Shown piece after piece: positions 29,221 through 36,816 of a stretch of 42,224 nucleotides of DNA. Under the pieces are notes generated by a model, which ran no database searches, had not been told where the DNA came from, and saw nothing but the letters and a program-made list of their open reading frames with translations. The position numbers and the translations under genes are program-made. The DNA comes from Chloroflexota bacterium (GTDB lineage Bacteria > Chloroflexota > Anaerolineae > Anaerolineales > UBA11579): the NCBI GenBank assembly GCA_019456165.1, contig VRUJ01000040.1:1-42224 (forward strand), read 5' to 3'. The stretch's first letter is position 1. Each line of letters begins with the position of its first letter.

Positions 29221-29258
29221 ACGACAATGATACACTAATACAATTCGACAATGATACA
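29216..29258. repeat. Tandem operator-like direct repeat over the transcription start
   Basis: ACAATACGACAATGATACA (29216-29234) and ACAATTCGACAATGATACA (29240-29258) match at 18 of 19 positions, 24 bp apart. The first overlaps the -10 and the start site. The placement suggests repressor binding sites. GACAA (29247-29251) and TTGTC (29262-29266) add an inverted pair. No regulator gene is in the operon. Confidence 0.6.
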
Positions 29259-29287
29259 ATCTTGTCAACAATAAAGGAAAAAATGCT

Positions 29288-30187
29288 ATGCACACTGTAA
29301 AAGTATCCCACATTGCTAAATCATTTGGCGACGTAAAAGCAGTCACCGATGTCTCATTCGAAGTTGAACGCGGCGAGATCTTCGGCTTGCTTGGGCCAAA
29401 TGGAGCCGGAAAAACCACCGCCCTGCGGGTTATTCTGGATATCTTTAAACCGGATAGCGGTACGGTTTCTATTTTGGAAGGCCCAATGAACGACGAGAAA
29501 AAATCTCGCCTGGGCTACATGCCAGAAGAACGCGGCCTGTACCAAGATATCACCCTAGAACGCTGTCTTATCTACCTGGGAACGTTGAAGGGCTTATCGA
29601 AAGATGAAGCTCGTCAGCGCGCTGAAAAATTATTAGAAAGCTTTGACTTGGCCGATCACAAGACCAAGAAAGTCAAAGAACTAAGCAAAGGTATGCAGCA
29701 GAAAGCCCAGATCATTAACACTATCTTGCACCGACCAGAGCTAATCATCATCGACGAGCCGTTCACCGCTTTAGACCCGGTCAACACTCAAATGGTGAAA
29801 GACCTGATGGAAGAATTGCGCGAAAAAGGCGCTACCATAATCATGTGCACACACCAGATGCACCAGGTTGAGGAATTGTGCGACCGTATCCTCTTGATGG
29901 ATGAAGGCAAAGATCTGCTCTATGGAAACCTGAACGAGATTCGCAAGCAATTCTCCGGCCATGCTGTGCTTGTGCGCTCCAATGGCAACCTCCCTTCAAT
30001 AGAGGGCGTAGTTGGCATTGAAGAGCATAACAGCTCGACCAAACTCAACTTAGATGACGGCATCAACCCCCAAGATGTATTATCCGCTCTGCTGGAAAAA
30101 AATGTGATCCTGGAAAAATTTGAGATCGCCGTCCCCAGCCTGGACGAAATTTTCATCCAAGCGGTGGAAGAAGGAAAACAAACATGA
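29288..30187 (+). CDS. ABC transporter ATP-binding protein (NatA-like)
   Basis: A 299-residue ATPase with Walker A (GPNGAGKTT), signature LSKGMQQKAQI, Walker B IIIDEPFTALDP and the H-loop (CTHQMHQVEE). After about residue 215 comes a small C-terminal domain typical of ABC-2 Na+/drug exporter ATPases (DUF4162-like). It powers the two membrane proteins encoded next. The ATG at 29288 has AAAGGA eight bases upstream; an overlapping ATG at 29283 runs into a stop after five codons. It overlaps the next gene by 4 nt (ATGA). Substrate unknown. Confidence 0.95.
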   Translation: MHTVKVSHIAKSFGDVKAVTDVSFEVERGEIFGLLGPNGAGKTTALRVILDIFKPDSGTVSILEGPMNDEKKSRLGYMPEERGLYQDITLERCLIYLGTLKGLSKDEARQRAEKLLESFDLADHKTKKVKELSKGMQQKAQIINTILHRPELIIIDEPFTALDPVNTQMVKDLMEELREKGATIIMCTHQMHQVEELCDRILLMDEGKDLLYGNLNEIRKQFSGHAVLVRSNGNLPSIEGVVGIEEHNSSTKLNLDDGINPQDVLSALLEKNVILEKFEIAVPSLDEIFIQAVEEGKQT

Positions 30188-31386
30188 GTACGCTGTGGCT
30201 GATCGCCAAGCATGAATACAAACGCCACGTGATGCGGCGCGCCTACATCTTGATTCTTCTTAGCCTGCCCTTGATGTTGACACTAATGATTGGGTTGATA
30301 ATCGCTACAGTAAATATGGAGAACGATGACAGACCGCTTGGTTATGTAGATCAATCGGGTGTGTTAACAGAAGCTATCCCTGCACCACTGGACAGCAGTT
30401 TAGAAACTCCCGTCGAGATGATCGCTTATCCAATTAGAGAAGACGCCCGCGCAGCTTTAGATTCCGGTGATATCCAAGCTTTCTACTTGCTGCCTGACGA
30501 TTACATGGAAACCAAACATGTTGAGTTAGTTTATGTTGATGACATAGGGGATGACGCAACAGGCCAATTCTGGGATTTCATGCGCGTGAATCTGATGTCA
30601 AACGTACCTCAAGGAACCGTTGATTTTGTAACCAATGGCGCAGATATTACCATCCGCACACCAGATGGCAGCCGAGAATTCTCAAAATCACAGATACTGA
30701 GCCTAATTCTGCCTTTACTTGTAGGTATTGGCCTTGTGGTCTTAATCATGACCAGCTCCGGCTATCTGGTTGGGATAGTAGCGGAAGAAAAAGAGAACCG
30801 CACAATAGAAATATTAATGACTTCAATCTCTCCCAATCAACTCGTCACTGGAAAACTATTAGGTATCATCGGCGTCGTAGCTACTCAAGTAACTGTTTGG
30901 CTTGGATTTCTGTTTGGATTTATTTACCTGGCCGCAAATCAGTTTGGATATGAATGGGCCCAAAATATTAGTATAGAATCAAACACCATTCTGATGATTG
31001 TCGCGGTGATGGTTCCGGCTTACGTTATGTTCGCGGCTTTGATGACCGCCATAGGTTCGATGGTAAGTGCAACCCAAGAAGGCCAACAATTATCAGGCCT
31101 TGTATCATTATTATTGTGGCTGCCTATGGCATTCATGGGAATAATAATAGAAAGCCCAAATAGCCCTTTGGTGGTAGGTCTGAGTATCTTCCCAGCCTCC
31201 GCACCCATCGTTATCACTATGCGTACGGTTTTTACCGTCGTACCTTTTTGGCAGCTAGCGCTTAGCGTGACTCTCTTGACTGCAACTGCAGGAAGTGCAG
31301 TATGGTTGGCGGGGCGTGCCCTGCGTCTCGGTATGCTGCGCTACGGCCAACGGCTCAGTCTGCGCGAACTATTCCGCAAAGCATAA
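30184..31386 (+). CDS. ABC-2 type permease (NatB-like), first subunit
   Basis: A 400-residue membrane protein with one N-terminal membrane segment (about 20-42), a large extracytoplasmic domain (about 45-170) and five to six C-terminal segments. The EEKENRTIEILMTSISPNQLVTGKLLG coupling helix is the hallmark of this export permease family. It forms the channel with the neighbouring permease. Translationally coupled to the ATPase gene by ATGA overlap. Confidence 0.93.
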   Translation: MSTLWLIAKHEYKRHVMRRAYILILLSLPLMLTLMIGLIIATVNMENDDRPLGYVDQSGVLTEAIPAPLDSSLETPVEMIAYPIREDARAALDSGDIQAFYLLPDDYMETKHVELVYVDDIGDDATGQFWDFMRVNLMSNVPQGTVDFVTNGADITIRTPDGSREFSKSQILSLILPLLVGIGLVVLIMTSSGYLVGIVAEEKENRTIEILMTSISPNQLVTGKLLGIIGVVATQVTVWLGFLFGFIYLAANQFGYEWAQNISIESNTILMIVAVMVPAYVMFAALMTAIGSMVSATQEGQQLSGLVSLLLWLPMAFMGIIIESPNSPLVVGLSIFPASAPIVITMRTVFTVVPFWQLALSVTLLTATAGSAVWLAGRALRLGMLRYGQRLSLRELFRKA

Positions 31387-31410
31387 TTTTGTGTCATTAT
31401 TGAGGCAAAC

Positions 31411-32643
31411 ATGAATAAAACCCTAGCAGTCCTACGTTTTGAATTAATCACGATTTTTACACGTAAGTCATTCCTATTTTTAGCCTTCGGAATGCCCATA
31501 ATCACATTCTTGATATTCCAGGTAGTTGGCGCGATAAACCGCAATGACCCCAACGCCATAGATGATATTATCGGCTCATCTCAAGGAGTCGATAGCGATG
31601 GCTTCGTTGACCTGGGAGGCCTTATCACCACCCATACTGAGGAAATCGAGAATGGCATGCTGGTTCCTTTTACAGATGAGGCCAGCGCCTCGCAAGCTTT
31701 AGATGCCGGTGAGATCGTCGGGTATTACTTGATTCCCGAAAATGTTAGTGAAAGCGGTAAACTAATTTATATCCGGCCCGATTTCAATCCACTTGCTTTG
31801 GAAGATAAGGCCTGGGCGATTGAAATTTTAGTCTTAACAAACTTATTGGGCGGTGACATTGAAATGGCTCAGCGCGTTTGGGTACCGATGGATTTAGAGG
31901 TCACTTTGCTTGCTCCCCCTAAGCAGCAGCGCGATGACAGCAGTCCAATAACCTTTTTGATCCCCTACATCACCACAATGATTTTTTATATGGTTATCTT
32001 AGGGTCTGCCAGCCTTTTGCTTAACAGCATAGCCAAAGAAAAACAGAACCGGGTTATGGAAGTGTTGATGCTGTCGATATCTCCGCGCGAAATGTTGACC
32101 GGCAAGATCATCGGGTTAGGAATCGCAGGGCTGACCCAAACATTGATTTGGACCAGCCTAGGCTATATTCTGTTAAAGTTGAGCGGCCGCTCTATGAGTT
32201 TACCCCCCGGTCTAGAATTACCCGTTTCCATCTTAGTCTGGGGCTTAGTCTTCTTCTTGCTGGGTTATGCCATTTACGGCAGCCTGATGGCTGGATTAGG
32301 CGCTTTAGTGCCAAACATAAAAGAAGCTACCCAGGCGACAATTGTGGTCATCTTCCCACTGATTATACCGATGATATTACAGTCCGCTTTGATAGAAAAA
32401 CCATTTGACCCACCAGCTATAATATTGAGTATATTCCCTCTTACCGCACCAGTCGCTATGATGACGCGTTTGGCCGGCGGCGGTGTGCCTTTGTGGCAGC
32501 CCTTTCTGGCCGCAGGATTAATGCTGCTCACGGCGTTGATAGTCATTCGAGCAGTTGTCAGGTTGTTCCACGCTCAGACGATATTATCAGGCCAGCCTTT
32601 TAAGGTAGGCAGGTTTGTAAAAGCGATTGTTCGAGGGGTTTAA
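31411..32643 (+). CDS. ABC-2 type permease (NatB-like), second subunit
   Basis: A 410-residue paralogue of the preceding permease with the same layout: N-terminal segment, large outside domain, and C-terminal segments with KEKQNRVMEVLMLSISPREMLTGKIIG. Two non-identical permeases with one ATPase imply a heteromeric exporter. The gap to the previous gene is 24 bp. The operon ends at a strong hairpin terminator. Confidence 0.93.
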   Translation: MNKTLAVLRFELITIFTRKSFLFLAFGMPIITFLIFQVVGAINRNDPNAIDDIIGSSQGVDSDGFVDLGGLITTHTEEIENGMLVPFTDEASASQALDAGEIVGYYLIPENVSESGKLIYIRPDFNPLALEDKAWAIEILVLTNLLGGDIEMAQRVWVPMDLEVTLLAPPKQQRDDSSPITFLIPYITTMIFYMVILGSASLLLNSIAKEKQNRVMEVLMLSISPREMLTGKIIGLGIAGLTQTLIWTSLGYILLKLSGRSMSLPPGLELPVSILVWGLVFFLLGYAIYGSLMAGLGALVPNIKEATQATIVVIFPLIIPMILQSALIEKPFDPPAIILSIFPLTAPVAMMTRLAGGGVPLWQPFLAAGLMLLTALIVIRAVVRLFHAQTILSGQPFKVGRFVKAIVRGV

Positions 32644-32683
32644 AACATCCAATCTCAAATATTATTGGTTTGCTAAAAAGCGT

Positions 32684-32724
32684 GACTACGCTGGTTCTTA
32701 ATCCGAGAACCTGCGTAGTCTTTT
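32684..32724 (+). terminator. Intrinsic terminator of the ABC exporter operon
   Basis: GACTACGC-T-GGTTCT (32684-32698) pairs with AGAACC-T-GCGTAGTC (32706-32720), a 14-bp stem with one T-T mismatch and a 7-nt loop, followed by TTTT. Confidence 0.9.
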
Positions 32725-32773
32725 GATAATTATTTATTTAGATGCGGCTTGAGAAATTCTAGTATCTCGTCCA

Positions 32774-32782
32774 TGTTATAAT
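32774..32782 (+). promoter_or_regulatory. Extended -10 promoter upstream of the glycosyltransferase
   Basis: TGT-TATAAT at 32774-32782 is an extended -10 with no clear -35. It lies about 65 nt before the glycosyltransferase start and would drive the glycosyltransferase-acyltransferase array. Confidence 0.5.
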
Positions 32783-32846
32783 CAATTTGATAAAATTCCA
32801 CAATTAGTAATTCAATATCACCAATTAAATTGAAAGAAAACGAGCA

Positions 32847-33989
32847 TTGCAAATATCTAACGTCCTAATAATCGTGGATCATCTCGGGGTTGGGGGCGCC
32901 CAAGAACATGTCTTCAACTTATGCCGAAATCTGCAAGTGGATGACATCCATATCACAGTTTGTGCTTTGCATACAGGGGGAAAATACAAGGACAAATTGG
33001 AGAGTGTAGGAATCCCTGTGGTAATCCTGTCTCCTCGGCGTCATCTTCTCTTTTTCCCGGTGATAATTTGGCGCTTATTCAAGTTTACAATAAATTCCGA
33101 ATTTAACATTATCCACACTTTTTTGCCTATCTCGTTTGCAATAGGTACACCAATTTCTAGACTACAATCCATCCCCACTGTCCATACGATATTAACTGCG
33201 CGCCTGGCCTACCCAACTTGGTATACTATTCTCCTCAGACTATATTATCCAATTATTAATTTGATACTTATTCCAATGTTTAGACCAATCCCAAAAGATC
33301 ATCCAGCGCTTTTGCGCAAGAAAATAAAAGTCGCATCGGTGGCGATAGATCTGGATGCTGAATTTGCCTTGGATTCGAATAATCAACATGCTGAGTTGCC
33401 AGATGACATAAGCACAGGGGATCCAATGGTGATATCAATTGGGCGTCTACATCCAGATAAAGGGCACGAATTTGCTATCCAAGCTTGGGCGCAGGTGATC
33501 AGAGAGATGCCCGCCGCAAAATTGAGTATCGTTGGAAAAGGGAAAGATGAGCTGCGTCTAAAGAAGCTGACTCAATCACTTGATTTAACCGACCAAGTGG
33601 TATTCATTTCTTATTTGGAATCATTGGCTCCGTTGTTCCAACACGCCGATATCTATTTAGCACCATCAATAAATGAGGGAACAAATTTGACCAGCATGCA
33701 AGCGATGGCGGCGGGATTAGCTGTTATAGGGTTTAATAATGAAGTGGATTACGAGATCATACGTCACGGGCAAAATGGTATCCTGGTAGCTCAAAAGAAT
33801 GTTCAAGAATTAGCCCAGGCAATTATCAAACTTAGTAAAGATAAAATTTTACGCTCAAAACTTGAACATAATGCCCGTCAAACAATTAACCAGATTTATC
33901 ATCTCCAAGATGTGATCAGCTATCACCAGCAAATTTACACTGCCGCAGCCAAGGCTGAACCACTAGAGTCCATTCTCGATATGCGATAA
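32847..33989 (+). CDS. Glycosyltransferase family 4 protein
   Basis: A 380-residue GT-B fold glycosyltransferase. The N-terminal acceptor domain begins VLIIVDHLGVGGAQEHVFNL. The nucleotide-sugar domain has ISIGRLHPDKGHEFAIQAW, KLSIVGKGKDELRL and the signature APSINEGTNLTSMQAMAAGLAVIGFNN (the E..N..T..A..A.G pattern of GT4 with the acidic residue in place). It probably adds a sugar to a lipid-linked or surface glycan. The start appears to be TTG at 32847 with only a weak ribosome site. Its last roughly 40 residues (ARQTINQIYHLQDVISYH onward) recur as remnants three times downstream, each between copies of the acyltransferase gene. Confidence 0.9.
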   Translation: MQISNVLIIVDHLGVGGAQEHVFNLCRNLQVDDIHITVCALHTGGKYKDKLESVGIPVVILSPRRHLLFFPVIIWRLFKFTINSEFNIIHTFLPISFAIGTPISRLQSIPTVHTILTARLAYPTWYTILLRLYYPIINLILIPMFRPIPKDHPALLRKKIKVASVAIDLDAEFALDSNNQHAELPDDISTGDPMVISIGRLHPDKGHEFAIQAWAQVIREMPAAKLSIVGKGKDELRLKKLTQSLDLTDQVVFISYLESLAPLFQHADIYLAPSINEGTNLTSMQAMAAGLAVIGFNNEVDYEIIRHGQNGILVAQKNVQELAQAIIKLSKDKILRSKLEHNARQTINQIYHLQDVISYHQQIYTAAAKAEPLESILDMR

Positions 33990-34006
33990 CCGTTCAATAA
34001 AAGTTC

Positions 34007-34747
34007 ATGAAAAACCAACCTTTAAAGATCATTCTATCAAAATTCGATGAAAAACGATTCGGTATTCGCACCGCGCATGCCGCTAACATAACCCAAGAAA
34101 ATCTTCGTGAGGTTATGGATTTCTGCAAAGCTAACCAGGTAGTTTTCCTGGTCGCACGCTGTGAAACAAACCAATTACGCGCTGTTCACTCCATGCAGCG
34201 AGAAGGTTTTTTGTTGATGGATACTTTAATTCGTTACTCTGTGGAGGTTGACAAAATTGCTGAAGCACCAGATATTGAGATGTTTCCCGTGCTCCCTGTG
34301 CAGGCAGGCGAGGAAGACGCAGTTCGAGCTGTTGCACTAGAGGTTTTTAGGGGTTTTCGCAGTCATTACCACGCAGATGAAAGACTTAATCCTGAGAAGT
34401 GTGATGGGATTTATGCTTCTATAGCTTGCGAAGCTTGTTTGAATAAAGAAAAAACAAGCATTGTTCATGTTTGCAAAATAGATGGTGAGATAGTAGGCTT
34501 CGATATTCTAAATTCTCCTTCACTTGGAGTAGGAGAAGGGGTATTGAAGGCTATCGCACTCTCGGTACAAAAGCAAGGAGTTGGCCATTCCTTTGCTTCA
34601 CCGAAGAAAGCTTGGTATCAATCACAAGGAGCCTTAGTTGCCTTTGGCCCCACACAAATCACAAATATTGCAGCACAAAAGCAACTGATTTCACAAAATT
34701 ATCTACCTTATGACTCAATTTACACTTTCCATAAATGGTTCGATTGA
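34007..34747 (+). CDS. GNAT-like acyltransferase, array copy 1
   Basis: A 246-residue protein whose N-terminal FDEKRFGIRTAHAANIT and following LVARC... GFLLMDTLIRYSVEV resemble the N-terminal half of WecD/RffC dTDP-fucosamine acetyltransferases, with a C-terminal GNAT-like core. A sugar N-acetyl/acyltransferase role is inferred from this resemblance and from the adjacent glycosyltransferase. It starts 17 bp after the intact glycosyltransferase stop. Copy 1 is the most diverged: it shares a near-identical first block with copy 4 but has its own middle (ETNQLRAVHSMQREGFLLMD) and C-terminal sequence (KAWYQSQGALVAFGPTQITNI). Confidence 0.75.
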   Translation: MKNQPLKIILSKFDEKRFGIRTAHAANITQENLREVMDFCKANQVVFLVARCETNQLRAVHSMQREGFLLMDTLIRYSVEVDKIAEAPDIEMFPVLPVQAGEEDAVRAVALEVFRGFRSHYHADERLNPEKCDGIYASIACEACLNKEKTSIVHVCKIDGEIVGFDILNSPSLGVGEGVLKAIALSVQKQGVGHSFASPKKAWYQSQGALVAFGPTQITNIAAQKQLISQNYLPYDSIYTFHKWFD

Positions 34748-34755
34748 AAAATTTC

Positions 34756-34928
34756 ATGAAAACAGTCTTTCAAAAACCATTATCAATACAACATCCTCAA
34801 AGAAAACCGCGCGGGATTTCCCTCTTGAGATTTATTATCTTCGAGAGGCGATCAGCTACCACCGGAAAATATTCACCGCTGCAGCCAAGGCTGAGCCGTT
34901 AGAGGCCATTTTCGAAATGCGGAAATAG
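34756..34928 (+). pseudogene. Glycosyltransferase 3' remnant 1
   Basis: The frame ending in TAG at 34928 encodes KTARDFPLEIYYLREAISYH and on to FEMRK from 34803, clearly homologous to the last 40 residues of the intact glycosyltransferase (NARQTINQIYHLQDVISYH onward). Upstream, an ATG at 34756 opens a different frame (MKTVFQKPLSIQHPQRK) that passes into the tail out of frame. A plausible reading is the start and end of a lost gene joined by a frame-shifting internal deletion. TAAGGA near its end supplies the ribosome site of the next acyltransferase. Confidence 0.65.
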
Positions 34929-34942
34929 TTCCAGTAAGGATT

Positions 34943-35683
34943 ATGAAAAAAGACCCATTAAAAATCAACATATCAGAATTCGATGAAAAACGATTCGGGA
35001 TTCGTACTGCGCATGCTGCTAACATAACCCAAGAAAATCTTGGGGAGGTTATGGATTTCTGCAAAGCTAACCAGGTAGTTTTCCTGGTTGCGCGCTGCGT
35101 AACAAGCGAAATACTTGCAGTGCACTCCATGCAACGAAATGGTTTTTTGTTGATGGATACTATAATGCGTTTTTCTGTAGATGTTGTTAATATGTACGAA
35201 GCACCTGGTGTTGACATTTTACCGGTTCGCCCAGTGCAGCCTGGTGAGGAAGATGCCGTCAGGGCACTCGCCCGTGAAACATTTAGGGGTTACCGCGGTC
35301 ATTACCACGAAGATGTAAGACTGGATCCTGAAAAATGTGATGGGATTTATGCTTCCTTGGCTTATGAAGCCTGTGTAAATAACGAAGAAACGAGCATTGT
35401 TCATGTATGCAAAATAGATGGCGAGATAGTAGGCTTCGATATACAAAAGACCCCATCACCAGGAATAGGAAAAGGAGTACTAACAGCTATCGCACCCTCA
35501 GCGCAGAAGCGAGGGGTAGGCTTGTCCTTTGTTCAACCGAAGAAAGATTGGTTTCGATCAAAAGGAGTCACAGTTACGTTTAGCGGAATAAATATAACAA
35601 ATATTCCATCACAAAAGCTATTGATTGTTCAAAATTATCTGCCTTATGACTCAATTTACACTTTCCATAAATGGTTCGATTGA
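34943..35683 (+). CDS. GNAT-like acyltransferase, array copy 2
   Basis: A 246-residue paralogue. Its middle block (about residues 50-165: VTSEILAVHSMQRNGFLLMD through HVCKIDGEIVGF) is almost identical in DNA to copies 3 and 4, with a G at 35121 where those have A. Its last third (DIQKTPSPGIGKGVLTAIAP to HKWFD) is identical to that of copy 4 but not copy 3. Only the first dozen residues (KKDPLKINISE) are its own. AAGGATT directly precedes the ATG. Likely the same chemistry as the others, with acceptor or donor specificity set by the variable C-terminal region (inference). Confidence 0.75.
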   Translation: MKKDPLKINISEFDEKRFGIRTAHAANITQENLGEVMDFCKANQVVFLVARCVTSEILAVHSMQRNGFLLMDTIMRFSVDVVNMYEAPGVDILPVRPVQPGEEDAVRALARETFRGYRGHYHEDVRLDPEKCDGIYASLAYEACVNNEETSIVHVCKIDGEIVGFDIQKTPSPGIGKGVLTAIAPSAQKRGVGLSFVQPKKDWFRSKGVTVTFSGINITNIPSQKLLIVQNYLPYDSIYTFHKWFD

Positions 35684-35691
35684 AAAATTTC

Positions 35692-35864
35692 ATGAAAACA
35701 GTCTTTCAAAAACCGTTATCAATACAACATCCTCAAAGAAAACCGCGCGGGATTTCCCTCTTGAGATTTATTATCTTCGAGAGGCGATCAGCTACCACCG
35801 GAAAATATTCACCGCTGCAGCCAAGGCTGAGCCGTTAGAGGCCATTTTCGAAATGCGGAAATAG
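35692..35864 (+). pseudogene. Glycosyltransferase 3' remnant 2
   Basis: Nearly identical to remnant 1, with one difference noticed (a G in place of A in CCGTTATCAATACA). It has the same start at 35692 and the same tail frame from 35739 to TAG at 35864. The near-identity places the duplication of this unit recently. Confidence 0.65.
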
Positions 35865-35878
35865 TTCCAGTAAGGATT

Positions 35879-36619
35879 ATGAAAAAAGAACCATTAGAAC
35901 TCAACCTTTCGGAATTCGATGAAAAACGATTCGGCATTCGCACTGCGCATGCTGCGAACATAACCCAAGAAAATCTTGGGGAGGTTATGGATTTCTGCAA
36001 AGCTAACCAGGTAGTTTTCCTGGTTGCGCGTTGCGTAACAAGCGAAATACTTGCAGTACACTCCATGCAACGAAATGGTTTTTTGTTGATGGATACTATA
36101 ATGCGTTTTTCTGTAGATGTTGTTAATATGTACGAAGCACCTGGTGTTGACATTTTACCGGTTCGCCCAGTGCAGCCTGGTGAGGAAGATGCCGTCAGGG
36201 CACTCGCCCGTGAAACATTTAGGGGTTACCGCGGTCATTACCACGAAGATGTAAGACTGGATCCTGAAAAATGTGATGGGATTTATGCTTCCTTGGCTTA
36301 TGAAGCCTGTGTAAATAACGAAGAAACGAGCATTGTTCATGTATGCAAAATAGATGGCGAGATAGTAGGCTTCAATATTCTAAGTAACCCATCACCAGGA
36401 GTAGGGAAAGCGATATTGAAGTGTATTTCACCCGAAGCACAAAAGTTAGGCGTTGGCGTTTCCTTTGTTCAACCAGCGATAACTTGGTATTTATCAAGAG
36501 GAGTCTCAGTTTTATATGGTGCTACACAAATCACGAATATCGCATCACAAAAACATATGCTCTTTCTAAAATTTCAGCCTTCGGCCTCAATATACACTTT
36601 CCATAAATGGTTCGATTGA
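35879..36619 (+). CDS. GNAT-like acyltransferase, array copy 3
   Basis: A 246-residue paralogue sharing its middle block with copies 2 and 4 but with a distinct C-terminal third (NILSNPSPGVGKAILKCISP, then AITWYLSRGVSVLYGATQITNI and FLKFQPSAS). Part of that resembles copy 1 (ATQITNIA/PTQITNIA). The last residues, YTFHKWFD, are common to the array. The abrupt switch from near-identity to divergence just after codon 160 is the mark of recombination or gene conversion. Confidence 0.75.
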   Translation: MKKEPLELNLSEFDEKRFGIRTAHAANITQENLGEVMDFCKANQVVFLVARCVTSEILAVHSMQRNGFLLMDTIMRFSVDVVNMYEAPGVDILPVRPVQPGEEDAVRALARETFRGYRGHYHEDVRLDPEKCDGIYASLAYEACVNNEETSIVHVCKIDGEIVGFNILSNPSPGVGKAILKCISPEAQKLGVGVSFVQPAITWYLSRGVSVLYGATQITNIASQKHMLFLKFQPSASIYTFHKWFD

Positions 36620-36627
36620 ATGATTTC

Positions 36628-36800
36628 ATGAAAACAATCTTCCAAAAACCATTATCAATGCAACATCCTCGAAGAAAACTGCGCGGGATTTCCCTCTCGA
36701 GATTTATAATCTCCGAGATGTAATCAGCTACCACCAGCAAGTATACACCGCTGTAGCTCAGGGAAAACCACTAGAATCCATCAAAGATTTAAGAGATTAG
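36628..36800 (+). pseudogene. Glycosyltransferase 3' remnant 3 (diverged)
   Basis: The same architecture as remnants 1 and 2 but clearly older or from another paralogue. The tail frame (36675 to TAG 36800) reads KTARDFPLEIYNLRDVISYH then QQVYTAVAQGKPLESIKDLRD. ATG 36628 begins MKTIFQKPLSMQHPRRK. In several positions (DVISYHQQ, PLESI) it is closer to the intact glycosyltransferase than the other remnants are. Confidence 0.65.
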
Positions 36801-36816
36801 TGAGGAGGCGCCACAA

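Noticed and set aside
29216..29258. The short direct repeats as a minimal CRISPR
   Set aside because: There are only two units with a 5-nt gap, lying on a promoter; an operator explains them better.
34710..34928. A continuous 72-codon plus-strand frame reading through the end of copy 1 into the remnant
   Set aside because: Its first part is an out-of-frame shadow of the acyltransferase gene; only the last 40 codons are meaningful, as a glycosyltransferase remnant.
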